Source of the DNA: Variovorax paradoxus EPS
GTDB taxonomy: Bacteria > Pseudomonadota > Gammaproteobacteria > Burkholderiales > Burkholderiaceae_C
Reading direction: 5' to 3'
Assembly (NCBI RefSeq): GCF_000184745.1
Contig: NC_014931.1
Span: 3,224,001 to 3,288,000, forward strand
Length of the DNA: 64,000 nucleotides
The notes under the pieces were generated by a model that saw only the letters and a list, made by a program, of their open reading frames with translations, had not been told where the DNA came from and ran no database searches. Both the position numbers and the translations under genes were made by a program. Below are positions 1-8,407 of the stretch, piece after piece. Each line of letters starts with the position of its first letter. Positions within the stretch are counted from its first letter, which is position 1.

Positions 1-28
1 TCTTTCCACCCTCATTCAAGGAGCCACC

Positions 29-1009
29 ATGGCAAAAGACCGCACATCCCTGCATCCTGACGATCTCAACCGCGATCCCATCTCCGGCGCGCCCGGCGCG
101 CATCCCGTCGGCACCGGCGTCGGCGCCACGGGCGGTGCCGTGGCGGGTGCCGCGGTCGGCGCGGCCGGCGGCCCGGTGGGCGCTGCGGCGGGCCTTGTCG
201 TCGGCGCGGTGGTCGGCGGACTCGGCGGCAAGGCCGTGGCTGAGCGCGTGAACCCGACCGCCGAGCGCAGCTACTGGGAGAACGCCTACGACCGCGAGCC
301 GTACTACGAGACCGGCCGCACCTACGACGACTACGGTCCGGCCTACGAGCTGGGCTGGTCCAGCCGCAATGCAGCGGTCGATGAGTTCGCCTCGGTCGAA
401 CCCTCGCTCGCGCGCGAGTGGGAAACGCGCCGCGGCACTTCGTCGCTCGACTGGGAGCGCGCTCGCCCGGCTTCGCACGCCGCATGGGAACGTGCCGACC
501 GCCTGTATTTCCGCGAGGAAGACACAGCCATTCCCGAAGGCGAGCCGCTGTCGAACGAAGAAGTCGTCGATGTTCTGAACGACCTGCTCGAGAACACGCG
601 AGACGGCGAATACGGTTTCCGCACCTGCGCCGAAGAGGTGGAAGCCGGCCGCTTGAAGGAGGTCTTCGCCTCGCGCGCCGCGCAGTGCCAGGCGGCGGCG
701 AGCCAGCTGGTGGAACTGGTCATCACCTACGGCGGCAAGCCCGCGGAAGGCGGCACCGCCTCGGGCGCCATGCATCGCGGCTGGGTCCATGTGAAGGGTG
801 CCGTGGGTGCGAACAGCGAGCTGTCGATCCTGGAGGAATGCGAGCGCGGCGAAGACGCGGCGGTGGCCCGCTACCGCAAGGCCCTGAAGCGCGCGCTGCC
901 TGCGGGCGTGCGCCAGATCCTGCAGGCACAGGCGCAGGGTGCGCAGCGCAACCATGACCAGATCCGCGACCTGCGCAATGCGGCACGCGCGGCCAAGGCG
1001 CGCAGCTGA
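29..1009 (+). CDS. Glycine-zipper plus DUF2383-like four-helix protein
   Basis: The start is supported by AAGGAG at 18-23, five bases upstream of the ATG. The 326-residue product has a Gly/Ala-rich, weakly hydrophobic segment at about residues 25-70 of the glycine-zipper type, an acidic aromatic middle, and a helical C-terminal domain (about 174-320) resembling the PA2169/DUF2383 four-helix, ferritin-like family. Members of that family are seen in stress loci but have no settled biochemical role. The combination of a membrane-inserting-type N-terminus and the helical bundle is a visible fusion. A strong terminator follows. The family call is from sequence pattern only; function is unknown. 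Confidence 0.75.
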   Translation: MAKDRTSLHPDDLNRDPISGAPGAHPVGTGVGATGGAVAGAAVGAAGGPVGAAAGLVVGAVVGGLGGKAVAERVNPTAERSYWENAYDREPYYETGRTYDDYGPAYELGWSSRNAAVDEFASVEPSLAREWETRRGTSSLDWERARPASHAAWERADRLYFREEDTAIPEGEPLSNEEVVDVLNDLLENTRDGEYGFRTCAEEVEAGRLKEVFASRAAQCQAAASQLVELVITYGGKPAEGGTASGAMHRGWVHVKGAVGANSELSILEECERGEDAAVARYRKALKRALPAGVRQILQAQAQGAQRNHDQIRDLRNAARAAKARS

Positions 1010-1044
1010 TCCGCGTCGCAACCCGCACATTGCAACCCACAACA

Positions 1045-1072
1045 AGCGCGGCCTTCGGGCCGCGCTTTTTTT
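1045..1072 (+). terminator. Rho-independent terminator with TTCG loop
   Basis: A nine-base-pair GC-rich stem (1045-1053 with 1058-1066) closes a TTCG tetraloop and is followed by seven T residues. It terminates the upstream plus-strand gene. The T-run touches the stop codon of the convergent phospholipase D gene. Confidence 0.92.
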
Positions 1073-2352
1073 CAGAGCTGAACCGAGAGCACCGAGGCCA
1101 GATGCTCCATCGCCTTCTCGTGCAGGGGGCGGTTCTTCCAGTCTTCGAAGGTGATGCGCCTGGATTGCGCGAGGTCGGCCTCGAACTGCACGGTCTCGGC
1201 GGCCGCGAAGGCCTCGTCGTAGATGTTGAGGTTGGCTTCGTCGTTCAGCCGGAACGAGCGGTTGTCGAAGTTGGTGGAGCCCACCGACACCAGCAGCCCG
1301 TCGACCATGAACACCTTGCAGTGAAACATCGTCGGCTGGTATTCGCTGATTTCCGCACCGGCCTCGAGCAAGGGCCCCCAGCTCGCACGCGATGCGGCGC
1401 GCACCGTCTGCGAATCGATGATTGGTCCCGGCGTGATGATGCGCAGCCGCACGCCGCGCCGCATGGCCGCCACCAGCGCGCCAACGGTCAGGTCGTCGGG
1501 CACGAAGTACGCGCTCGACAGATCGATGGTCTTGGTCGCCGCCGCGATCGACAGCAGGTACATCAGGTGCATGCTTTCGCTGCCGCCCGAGGGCGAACTG
1601 CTGAACACCTGGGCGCGGCCATCGCCCACGGGCGCAAGGCGGGGGAAGTAGCGTTCGCCGTGCAGCACATCGCCCGACACCTTGATCCAGTTGTCCATGA
1701 ACACCGCCTGCATCTGCGCCACCACCGGCCCTTCGACCTTGTAGTGCGAGTCGCGCCAGTGCTTCGCGTCCTGCGCATGGCCGGTCCATTCGGGCGCAAT
1801 GCCCACGCCGCCGGTGAAGCCGATGCGCCCGTCCACCACCAGGAGCTTGCGGTGCGTGCGGTTGTTCATGCGGCCGATGTCGTACCAGCTCGGCTTGTGG
1901 AAGCGGCGGATCTGCACGCCCGCCGATTCCATTTCCTTGATGAAGTCGTCGTCCACCTTGGCACTGCCCACCCAGTCGAGCAGCACATGCACCGGCACGC
2001 CGGCCCGCGCACGCTCCGACAGCGCATCGGCGAACGCACGGCCGATGTCGCCCGACCAGTAGATGTAGGTCTCGAAGGTGATGCTCTCCTTCGCGCCGCG
2101 GATGGCCGTGAGCATCGGCGGAAAGATGCGGTCGCCGTTGTAGAGCGCCTCGAAGCGGTTGCCGCCGGCGATCGGCGGGCCGAGCATCACGCCCAGCACG
2201 CGCTGGTACTGCGCGTCGTGCAGCGAATACTCGCGGCGGATCTGCTCGTCCAGCTTCTTCTCGCTGCCGCCCAAATTGACCACCAGCAGCGTGGCCGCCA
2301 CGGTCAAGAGGAAGGTCCAGACGACCGCCTTGAGCGTCCTGCGGTGCCTCAC
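1072..2352 (-). CDS. Cardiolipin synthase-like phospholipase D protein
   Basis: The 426-residue protein begins with one hydrophobic segment (about 9-27) and carries two HKD motifs, H167/K169/D174 and H344/K346/D351, the paired catalytic sites of the phospholipase D superfamily. Length and single N-terminal anchor fit bacterial cardiolipin synthases of the ClsB/ClsC group, which join phosphatidylglycerol or phosphatidylethanolamine head groups at the inner membrane. The start is a GTG without an obvious Shine-Dalgarno. The gene lies 37 bases downstream of a response regulator on the same strand, so the two may be co-transcribed. Substrate is inferred from the family. Confidence 0.85.
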   Translation of the reverse strand: MRHRRTLKAVVWTFLLTVAATLLVVNLGGSEKKLDEQIRREYSLHDAQYQRVLGVMLGPPIAGGNRFEALYNGDRIFPPMLTAIRGAKESITFETYIYWSGDIGRAFADALSERARAGVPVHVLLDWVGSAKVDDDFIKEMESAGVQIRRFHKPSWYDIGRMNNRTHRKLLVVDGRIGFTGGVGIAPEWTGHAQDAKHWRDSHYKVEGPVVAQMQAVFMDNWIKVSGDVLHGERYFPRLAPVGDGRAQVFSSSPSGGSESMHLMYLLSIAAATKTIDLSSAYFVPDDLTVGALVAAMRRGVRLRIITPGPIIDSQTVRAASRASWGPLLEAGAEISEYQPTMFHCKVFMVDGLLVSVGSTNFDNRSFRLNDEANLNIYDEAFAAAETVQFEADLAQSRRITFEDWKNRPLHEKAMEHLASVLSVQL

Positions 2353-2389
2353 GTCACGTCAGTCCAACTGCCCCGGAGGCGCTGCGCGC

Positions 2390-3022
2390 TCAATCGATCA
2401 ACTGCGTCTTGATGGCGTAGTAGGTGAGGTCGCTGTTCGTGGAGAGATTCATCTTCTCCATGAGCCGCGTGCGGTAGGTGCTGATGGTCTTGACCGACAG
2501 CGACAGCGCCTCGCCGATGCTGCCCACCGATTCGCCCTTGGCGAGCTTCAGGAACACCTGGAACTCGCGCTCCGACAGGTGCTTGTGCGGCGGCTCGCTG
2601 TCCTTGCGTTCCAGCTGGCCGGCCAGCAGCTCGGCCACCGAGGCCGAGATGTAGCGGCGTCCCAGCGCGACGGTGCGGATGGCGTTGGCGATTTCCTCGG
2701 GCTCACATTCCTTGTTGAGGTAGCCCGATGCGCCCTGGCGGATCAGGTTGACCGCGTAGTGCTCCTCCGGGTAGCCGCTCAGGATGAGCACGCCCAGTTG
2801 CGGCGCCTTGGCGCGCACCATGGCGAGTGCATCGATGCCGCTTTGGCCGGGCATGGAAAGGTCCATCACCAGCACGTCCATGTCCGTGGTGCGGACCATG
2901 TCGATCGCCTCGCGGCCGGTGGCGGCTTCGCCGACCACCCGGAAATCCACGAAGGTAGAGAAGAAAGCCTTGAGGCCTGAACGCACGACCGCGTGGTCGT
3001 CGACGATGCCGATCTTGATCAT
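2390..3022 (-). CDS. NarL/FixJ-type response regulator
   Basis: A 210-residue two-domain regulator. The receiver domain (about 3-120) has the acidic pair D8/D9, phospho-acceptor D54 and conserved K104. A LuxR-type helix-turn-helix follows at about 145-205. The ATG at 3022 has AAGGAG ten bases upstream; the open frame continues further upstream but that extension lacks domain similarity and is probably untranslated. No cognate kinase is adjacent. It precedes the cardiolipin-synthase-like gene on the same strand and may control it. Target genes cannot be seen from sequence. Confidence 0.9.
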   Translation of the reverse strand: MIKIGIVDDHAVVRSGLKAFFSTFVDFRVVGEAATGREAIDMVRTTDMDVLVMDLSMPGQSGIDALAMVRAKAPQLGVLILSGYPEEHYAVNLIRQGASGYLNKECEPEEIANAIRTVALGRRYISASVAELLAGQLERKDSEPPHKHLSEREFQVFLKLAKGESVGSIGEALSLSVKTISTYRTRLMEKMNLSTNSDLTYYAIKTQLID

Positions 3023-3304
3023 GATGGGGCTGCTCCTTCCGCGTGAACACAAAAATGGCCGCGTCTGTCGCGGCGGGGGAACAATGCCACAACAGTGCGT
3101 CGTTTCACGACGGCGCATGCAGGTCGAGCGCTTGTCCTGCACGGGAATGCCGTTCAGTCCGCCATGAAGACGCGGCCTGGCGCCGATTCGTGGCACTGCG
3201 CCTACAGCGCATGTCCCGCCACGCCGACAGGGCGGTCCCGGATGCTGCAAAAGCATGAAGGCTCTTTTGCGAACCGCGAAGGAATTTTCCGAAGGACCCG
3301 AACC

Positions 3305-3583
3305 ATGGCATCCATCACCACCAGAACCCAATCCGATACCGATCCCATCGGCCCGCACGACGACAACCCGCCTTCGCGCGGCAAGCTCGAGCGCGGCGGA
3401 ACATCCGGCAGCGCCCCGCTGAATTTCGACGACGACGAAATCTATTCGGGCCGCGGCAAGACACGCGACGGCGGCACCACGCACGCCGCCGGAGGCGACA
3501 GCGGCAAGGTCGGCCCGCCGGCCGAGCAGCTCTCGGGCACCAATGCACCCAGCGATCCCGCCAACCGAAAGGGGCGGTCATGA
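3305..3583 (+). CDS. Small hydrophilic protein, unknown function
   Basis: The 92-residue product is rich in Asp, Gly, Ser, Thr and Pro, with almost no hydrophobic core, so it is probably disordered. GAAGGA lies upstream of the ATG. Its stop overlaps the start of the next gene (ATGA), which indicates translational coupling. I recognise no family. Similar hydrophilic small proteins occur elsewhere in this window (3580, 5481, 50460, 61218), and the stress-gene context suggests a hydrophilin-like protective role, which is inference only. Confidence 0.65.
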   Translation: MASITTRTQSDTDPIGPHDDNPPSRGKLERGGTSGSAPLNFDDDEIYSGRGKTRDGGTTHAAGGDSGKVGPPAEQLSGTNAPSDPANRKGRS

Positions 3584-3846
3584 CACAAGGCACTTCCCCC
3601 CTCAACAGCGGCGACGGCTCCCGTCCGACCACGGACGGCACGGTCGACAACATCGGCGGCGGCGAGCGCTTCGTGGCGCCCGACAAGGAAGGCGAGCGCA
3701 CCGGGCCCCAGCCGCATGAACGTTTCGCCGAGAAGCGCAAGGACGTGGCAGCGAGCAAGAAGGACGATTCGGACGCCTTCCATCTGCACGAGGACCTGGA
3801 CAGCGAGACCAACGAGGAAAATCCGCCACCCGCGCCCGCTTCCTGA
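3580..3846 (+). CDS. Small hydrophilic charged protein, unknown function
   Basis: An 88-residue charged protein with an N-terminal Gly/Ser/Thr segment and a Lys/Asp/Glu-rich C-terminal half. Its ATG overlaps the TGA of the preceding gene (ATGA), so the two are likely one translational unit. It ends 11 bases before the GTG of the DNA ligase gene, so all three may form one operon. No domain is recognisable; low complexity suggests intrinsic disorder. Confidence 0.65.
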   Translation: MTQGTSPLNSGDGSRPTTDGTVDNIGGGERFVAPDKEGERTGPQPHERFAEKRKDVAASKKDDSDAFHLHEDLDSETNEENPPPAPAS

Positions 3847-3857
3847 GGCGCAAGCGC

Positions 3858-4958
3858 GTGGCCACGCAGATCGCTCCGGTCGAGCCGATGCTCGCGAAGA
3901 TCGCCGAGGAGGTGCCGCCCGAAGGCGAATTTCTCTACGAGCCCAAATGGGACGGCTTTCGCGCCATCGTGTTCCGCGACGCGGCGGGCGTGCGCATCCA
4001 GAGCCGCGACCTCAAGCCGCTGGACCGCTATTTCCCCGAACTGCATGCGGCCTTGTATGACGGCTTGCCGGCGCGCTGCGTGCTGGACGGCGAGATCGTC
4101 ATTGCCGGCGCGGCCGGGCTCGACTTCGATGCCTTGCTGCAGCGCGTGCATCCGGCGGCTTCCCGCGTCGAGCGCCTCGCGAGCGAAACGCCGGCGTCGT
4201 TCGTGGCCTTCGACCTGCTGGCGCTCGAAGGCCGGGACCTCCAGCACCGCAGCCAGAGCGAGCGGCGGATGCTTCTGGAAGCGTTCATGGCCGACGTCGG
4301 CCCGCCGATCCACCTCACGCCGATGACCGAAAGCCGCGCGGTCGCCCTGCAATGGCTCGACCACTTCGAGGGCGCGGGCCTCGATGGCGTGGTTGCCAAG
4401 CGCGCCGACGGCGCCTACCTGCCGGGCGAGCGCGCCATGTTCAAGGTGAAGCACGTGCGTACGGCCGACTGCGTGCTGGCCGGCTTGCGGTGGCACAAGT
4501 CCGGCGACGACGCGGTCGGCTCGCTGCTGCTCGGGCTGTGGGACGCGCAGGGCGTGCTGCAGCATGTGGGGGCCACGTCGTCGTTCGACATGGCCACGCG
4601 CCGCTCACTGGCGCGGGAGCTCGCGCCGCTCATGCGCAACGCTGGCCGCGGCCATCCCTGGATAGGCTCCGACGACGCGGCCACCGCGGCACTTCAGGCC
4701 CGCCAGCGTGCACCCGGCGCGCGGACGCGATGGAATTCCGGCAAGGATCTCTCGTGGGTGCCGCTGCGTCCCGAGCGTGTGTGCGAGGTGCGCTACGACC
4801 ATCTGCAGGGCGACCGCTTTCGCCACGGCGCCATCTTCGTGCGGTGGCGGCCCGACAAGCCGCCGGCCGCCTGCACCTACGCGCAATGCGAGGTCACGCC
4901 GCCCTACGAACTGGCGCGGGTGTTCGCGGCCGAGCGCACGCGCTCGGCTTCGGCTTGA
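3858..4958 (+). CDS. Stand-alone ATP-dependent DNA ligase, LigC/LigD-ligase-like
   Basis: A 366-residue ligase with the nucleotidyltransferase motif E-P-K-W-D-G, the adenylated lysine being K30, motif IV around G-V-V-A-K-R and motif V at F-K-V-K. The C-terminal part (about 240-350) fits the OB-fold domain. Length matches single-domain-pair bacterial ligases of the LigC or LigD-ligase type; no polymerase or phosphoesterase domain is attached, and no Ku gene is in the window. It seals nicks using ATP and could serve in repair. The GTG start is chosen because GAGGCG precedes it. It follows two small hydrophilic genes. Confidence 0.85.
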   Translation: MATQIAPVEPMLAKIAEEVPPEGEFLYEPKWDGFRAIVFRDAAGVRIQSRDLKPLDRYFPELHAALYDGLPARCVLDGEIVIAGAAGLDFDALLQRVHPAASRVERLASETPASFVAFDLLALEGRDLQHRSQSERRMLLEAFMADVGPPIHLTPMTESRAVALQWLDHFEGAGLDGVVAKRADGAYLPGERAMFKVKHVRTADCVLAGLRWHKSGDDAVGSLLLGLWDAQGVLQHVGATSSFDMATRRSLARELAPLMRNAGRGHPWIGSDDAATAALQARQRAPGARTRWNSGKDLSWVPLRPERVCEVRYDHLQGDRFRHGAIFVRWRPDKPPAACTYAQCEVTPPYELARVFAAERTRSASA

Positions 4959-4971
4959 AGCACCGCGCCCC

Positions 4972-5202
4972 TCAACTCACACCGAGGACGATCGCGCCCG
5001 ACTCGATGAACCGGTCGAACTCGATCTTGGGAATGGCGGCCGTGAGCGGCTGGCCGTCTTCGGTCCAGGTCAGCACGGCGCTGTCGCCTTCCACGATGAC
5101 CTGGCATTCGCCTTCGCGAATCTCCAGCAGCGGGCCGTCGCCGGCACGGAACTCGACGGGCGCGACGATGCGCGCACTGATCTGTGTGGGGTTGGATGAC
5201 AT
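4972..5202 (-). CDS. Small conserved-looking protein, unknown function
   Basis: A 76-residue acidic protein predicted to be mostly beta-strand, with a central pattern of alternating hydrophobic residues. The ATG at 5202 is preferred; an in-frame ATG at 5226 would add eight residues, and neither has a clear ribosome site. It is convergent with the DNA ligase gene. I recognise no family, and confidence that it is expressed is moderate, resting on its compact size and non-shadow position. Confidence 0.5.
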   Translation of the reverse strand: MSSNPTQISARIVAPVEFRAGDGPLLEIREGECQVIVEGDSAVLTWTEDGQPLTAAIPKIEFDRFIESGAIVLGVS

Positions 5203-5480
5203 GGCGCCGATGTTTGCCGCGGCCATCCAGCGTGCGCGTGGGACGGCACCGCGTGAGAGGCGAGGGCAATGCCCTCAGCGTCAAGCATGCGGCCGCGCGA
5301 TGAGAGCCCCTCGAGCGTCGAAGCCCTGAAGATGCGCCGCGGGCTTCGCAGCCCCGCCGCGCGGGACTGTTCCCACGCAGAGGCGCAGCGCCTTCCGACC
5401 GCGCACCTCCCGAACGGGACAGCACCATGGCCGGGCGCCTTCCTTCTTCGAGGAGGGGCCCACATTGCCAGGAGCGCACC

Positions 5481-5717
5481 ATGACCAAGGAACCGAAAGA
5501 GCAGAAGCCATTTCCCTTTCCCACGTCGGAGAACCATGGCAAGCCGGCCGAGCAAGAAAAACCCGTCGAGCAGCCCGCCAGCGAGGAAGCGCTGGACAGC
5601 GGGGTGGAGGAGTCCTTTCCCGCGAGCGATCCGGTGTCCGTCACCGTCACCAAGGTGAAGCTGCCTTCGGCGGAGAAGGACAAGGACGCGGACAAGAACA
5701 AGGCACACCAGCGCTGA
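5481..5717 (+). CDS. Small hydrophilic protein with E-S-F-P-A-S-D-P motif
   Basis: A 78-residue Lys/Glu/Pro-rich protein. Its middle carries the short motif E-S-F-P-A-S-D-P, which I recall as recurrent in many small uncharacterised proteobacterial proteins. AGGAG sits just upstream of the chosen ATG, while an earlier in-frame ATG at 5427 lacks a ribosome site. It ends 32 bases before the DUF3182-like gene. It is probably disordered; the function is unknown. Confidence 0.7.
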   Translation: MTKEPKEQKPFPFPTSENHGKPAEQEKPVEQPASEEALDSGVEESFPASDPVSVTVTKVKLPSAEKDKDADKNKAHQR

Positions 5718-5749
5718 CGGCACGGCAACCATCGACCACCACCGCCACC

Positions 5750-6946
5750 ATGAAGACGGCCCTCCGACCCCGGCCCGCCGCAACGGCGTCTCCCGCCCCT
5801 CAGTCGCAGTTGCAATCACAGTTGCAGCCGCAGCCCCAGCCGCGCAGCCTCGTGACATGGAACCTCGATCCGGCGGCCTACTGCAGCGCGCATGAGCACG
5901 CCACCCGCAGCGAATTTGCGCGGCGGCTCGCTGTGCTCACGGGCTGCACCTACGCCGGTGACTACGACGAGCGGCAGCCCTATGCAACGGCGCCGTACTT
6001 CGTGCCCAGCAACACGGTGACGGACGCCGGCCTCGCGCAAGCGATGGGCATTGCCGGTGTGCACGACCTGTTCGGCGGCGTGGTGCCGCACCCGTTCATC
6101 GCCACCAAGGCCATCACCCATCCGGTGGCCGGGGCCGGTGCGCCGCAACCGGCCGGGTGGAACCCACGCTTCGCCCCCGAGATCGCCGGTTCGGCGCTGG
6201 CAGGGTTCTCGTGCTTCTCGCGTGCGGAGGCGCGCCGGGCAGGGCGCACGCTGCTCGGCGCGGGCGTGGTGCGCATCAAGCCGGTGACCGCGACCGGCGG
6301 CCGGGGCCAGGTCGTGGCGCACAGCGCCGATGCGCTGGACCGCTGCATCGATGCCATGGACGAGGCCGACATCGCCAGCCACGGCGTGGTGATCGAAGAG
6401 AACCTGGAGCGCCCCGTCACCTACAGCGTCGGGCAGGTGATCGTGGCGCGCATGGTCGTGAGCTACTACGGCCAGCAGCGCCTGGCGCGCGACAACGCGG
6501 GAGAAGAGGTTTACGGCGGCTCCGATCTCACGCTGGTGCGCGGCGACTTCGAAGCGCTGCTCGCCACCGCCGACCTCGCACCGCCGCTTCGCCACGCGAT
6601 CGACCAGGCCCGGCGCTACCACCGCGCCGTGATCGATTGCTACCCGGGCTTCTTCGCCTCGCGCACGAACTACGACGTGGCCCAAGGCACCGGGCACGGC
6701 GGCGCGTGGCGCTCGGGCGTGCTGGAACAGTCGTGGCGGGTGGGCGGCGCCACGGGCGCCGAGATCGCGGCGCTCGAATCGTTCCATGCGGACCCGGCCC
6801 GCGAGCGCGTTCGCGCATCGACCTTCGAGGTGTACGGGCCGGCCACGGTGCCTGCGCACGCCATCGTTTCCTACCAGGGCGTCGATCCGCAGGTCGGACC
6901 GCTCGCCAAATACACCCTCTTGAACCTTCATGCCGACTCGCCATAG
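5750..6946 (+). CDS. DUF3182-like protein
   Basis: A 398-residue protein with a Gln/Pro-rich low-complexity N-terminus (about 15-32) followed by a globular region. Residues about 165-330 contain an ATP-grasp-like pattern (a K-P-V-T-A-T-G-G-R-G segment, then V-I-E-E-N), consistent with the uncharacterised DUF3182 family, which I recall as related to ATP-grasp ligases. The start ATG at 5750 was chosen because upstream frame lacks domain similarity. The 3' end overlaps the alpha/beta hydrolase gene by 17 bases, implying coupled translation and linked function. A peptide or amide ligation reaction would be speculation. Confidence 0.65.
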   Translation: MKTALRPRPAATASPAPQSQLQSQLQPQPQPRSLVTWNLDPAAYCSAHEHATRSEFARRLAVLTGCTYAGDYDERQPYATAPYFVPSNTVTDAGLAQAMGIAGVHDLFGGVVPHPFIATKAITHPVAGAGAPQPAGWNPRFAPEIAGSALAGFSCFSRAEARRAGRTLLGAGVVRIKPVTATGGRGQVVAHSADALDRCIDAMDEADIASHGVVIEENLERPVTYSVGQVIVARMVVSYYGQQRLARDNAGEEVYGGSDLTLVRGDFEALLATADLAPPLRHAIDQARRYHRAVIDCYPGFFASRTNYDVAQGTGHGGAWRSGVLEQSWRVGGATGAEIAALESFHADPARERVRASTFEVYGPATVPAHAIVSYQGVDPQVGPLAKYTLLNLHADSP

Positions 6947-7706
6947 CGCCATCGATATCGCCGTGGACGGCCAGCACATCGAAGGCACGCTCTTCGCCGC
7001 CTCGACGACCGTGCCCGGCGTGCTGCTGGTGCACGGGTGGGACGGGAGCCAGGAGCAGTACATGAAACGGGCGCAGGAGATCGCCGCACTGGGCTGCGTG
7101 TGCCTCACCTTCGACCTGCGCGGCCACGCCCGCCATGCCGCGCAGCGGATGGAAGTGACGCGCGAGGACAACCTGCGCGACGTGCTCGCCGCCTACGACG
7201 CACTGGTCGGCCACCCGACCGTCGACCCGGCATCCATTGCCATCGTCGGCAGCAGCTACGGCGGCTACCTCGCCGCGCTGGTGAGCGCGATGCGGCCGGT
7301 GCGCTGGCTCGCGCTGCGCGCACCGGCGCTGTACCGCGACCGCGAGTGGGACACGCCCAAGGGCAAGCTGAGCCGCTCCGACCTGGTGACCTACCGTCGC
7401 TCGCTGGTCGGCCCCGCCGACAACCGGGCGCTCGCGGCCTGCTCCCGGTTCACGGGCGACGTGCTGATCGTCGAGTCGGAAGACGACCAGACCGTGCCGC
7501 ACCCGGTGGTCGAGAACTACCTGGCCGCCTTCAAGCGCGTGCGCTCGGTCACGTACCGCGTGCTGTCGGGCGCCGACCACGCGCTGTCGAAGCAGGAATC
7601 GCGACAGGCCTACGGTTCCCTGCTGGTGTCGTGGATCACCGAGATGACGCTCGGCGCCAAGGCCACGGCGACGATCACGAAGCCGGTGTCGAAGAGTCCG
7701 GCGTGA
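6930..7706 (+). CDS. Alpha/beta hydrolase, dienelactone-hydrolase/peptidase-like
   Basis: A 258-residue hydrolase with an oxyanion-type H-G-W segment at 35-37, the nucleophile elbow G-S-S-Y-G centred on S109, an acidic residue at 185/186 and the catalytic-type histidine H217 in G-A-D-H. No signal peptide is visible, so it is probably cytoplasmic. The gene starts inside the end of the DUF3182-like gene, so the pair is probably co-translated. A clear paralogue lies at 49751-50452, sharing L-A-L-R-x-P-A-L-Y and G-A-D-H-x-L-S. The substrate is unknown. Confidence 0.85.
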   Translation: MPTRHSAIDIAVDGQHIEGTLFAASTTVPGVLLVHGWDGSQEQYMKRAQEIAALGCVCLTFDLRGHARHAAQRMEVTREDNLRDVLAAYDALVGHPTVDPASIAIVGSSYGGYLAALVSAMRPVRWLALRAPALYRDREWDTPKGKLSRSDLVTYRRSLVGPADNRALAACSRFTGDVLIVESEDDQTVPHPVVENYLAAFKRVRSVTYRVLSGADHALSKQESRQAYGSLLVSWITEMTLGAKATATITKPVSKSPA

Positions 7707-7863
7707 GCGGGGTGTGAGTGGTGTAGGTGACTGCGCAGGTGTCGATGTAGGACGCGTCCTGCACGAACATGCGCCAAATTCCATCGCCGCCTGTGGGCGC
7801 GCGCGCCTTCAATTCCTGCCGCGGCGCACCGCGCACAACGCCCCCAACACAGGAGACACGGCC

Positions 7864-8193
7864 ATGGATTTCGAGGGTATTTACTGTTTCGACACCGCTT
7901 CGGTGCGCCTTGCCGTCTACCCCGACGGCCCGCAAGGCGCACGGGTCGTGGCGCAGATTTCCGAAGACACCTTGCACGACGGCTTCGGCACGCGCGAGGT
8001 CGGCCACCGGCTGCTGGATGTCTGCAAGAACAACTTCCGCGCGATCGAGCTTGCCGCCGTCGCGCGCTACCGGACGAACAAGCGTCAGTCGGTCATCACG
8101 CTGACGCTCGGCGACTTCACGGTGCACCGTAGCGCACAGGCTGCCAACGAGGCCATGCGCACCACGCGCGAGGACGACGCGATCGCCGCCTGA
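7864..8193 (+). CDS. Small protein, possibly DUF1488-like
   Basis: A 109-residue soluble protein with AGGAGA before its ATG. The segment around V-V-A-Q-I-S-E-D-T-L followed by F-G and a helical stretch resembles the DUF1488 family, which has no known role; this resemblance is weak. It stands alone between the hydrolase gene and the glucan cluster. About 210 bases on its 3' side carry no recognisable gene and hold the likely promoter region for glgB. Confidence 0.55.
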   Translation: MDFEGIYCFDTASVRLAVYPDGPQGARVVAQISEDTLHDGFGTREVGHRLLDVCKNNFRAIELAAVARYRTNKRQSVITLTLGDFTVHRSAQAANEAMRTTREDDAIAA

Positions 8194-8407
8194 GGGCCCG
8201 AGGTTTACGGGAAACCGTTTCATTCGAGGCCGTGCACGCCATTGCGGTGCATTGCAGGGCACCGCACGGGCAGCTCTCTGACACGGCGAGGGGGCAGAGG
8301 CCGTAACCGCGACGCCATTCGTTCTTGCAAATTGGTGGCAGCCATGCGGAGGCCAGCGTCGTTCCTTGAACAACCGTTCCGCGGGCCATTCAATTCGAGG
8401 AACGCCG

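Noticed and set aside
3023..3304. Upstream extension of the response regulator frame to 3484
   Set aside because: The extended 154 codons show no domain pattern, and the ATG at 3022 has a good ribosome site.
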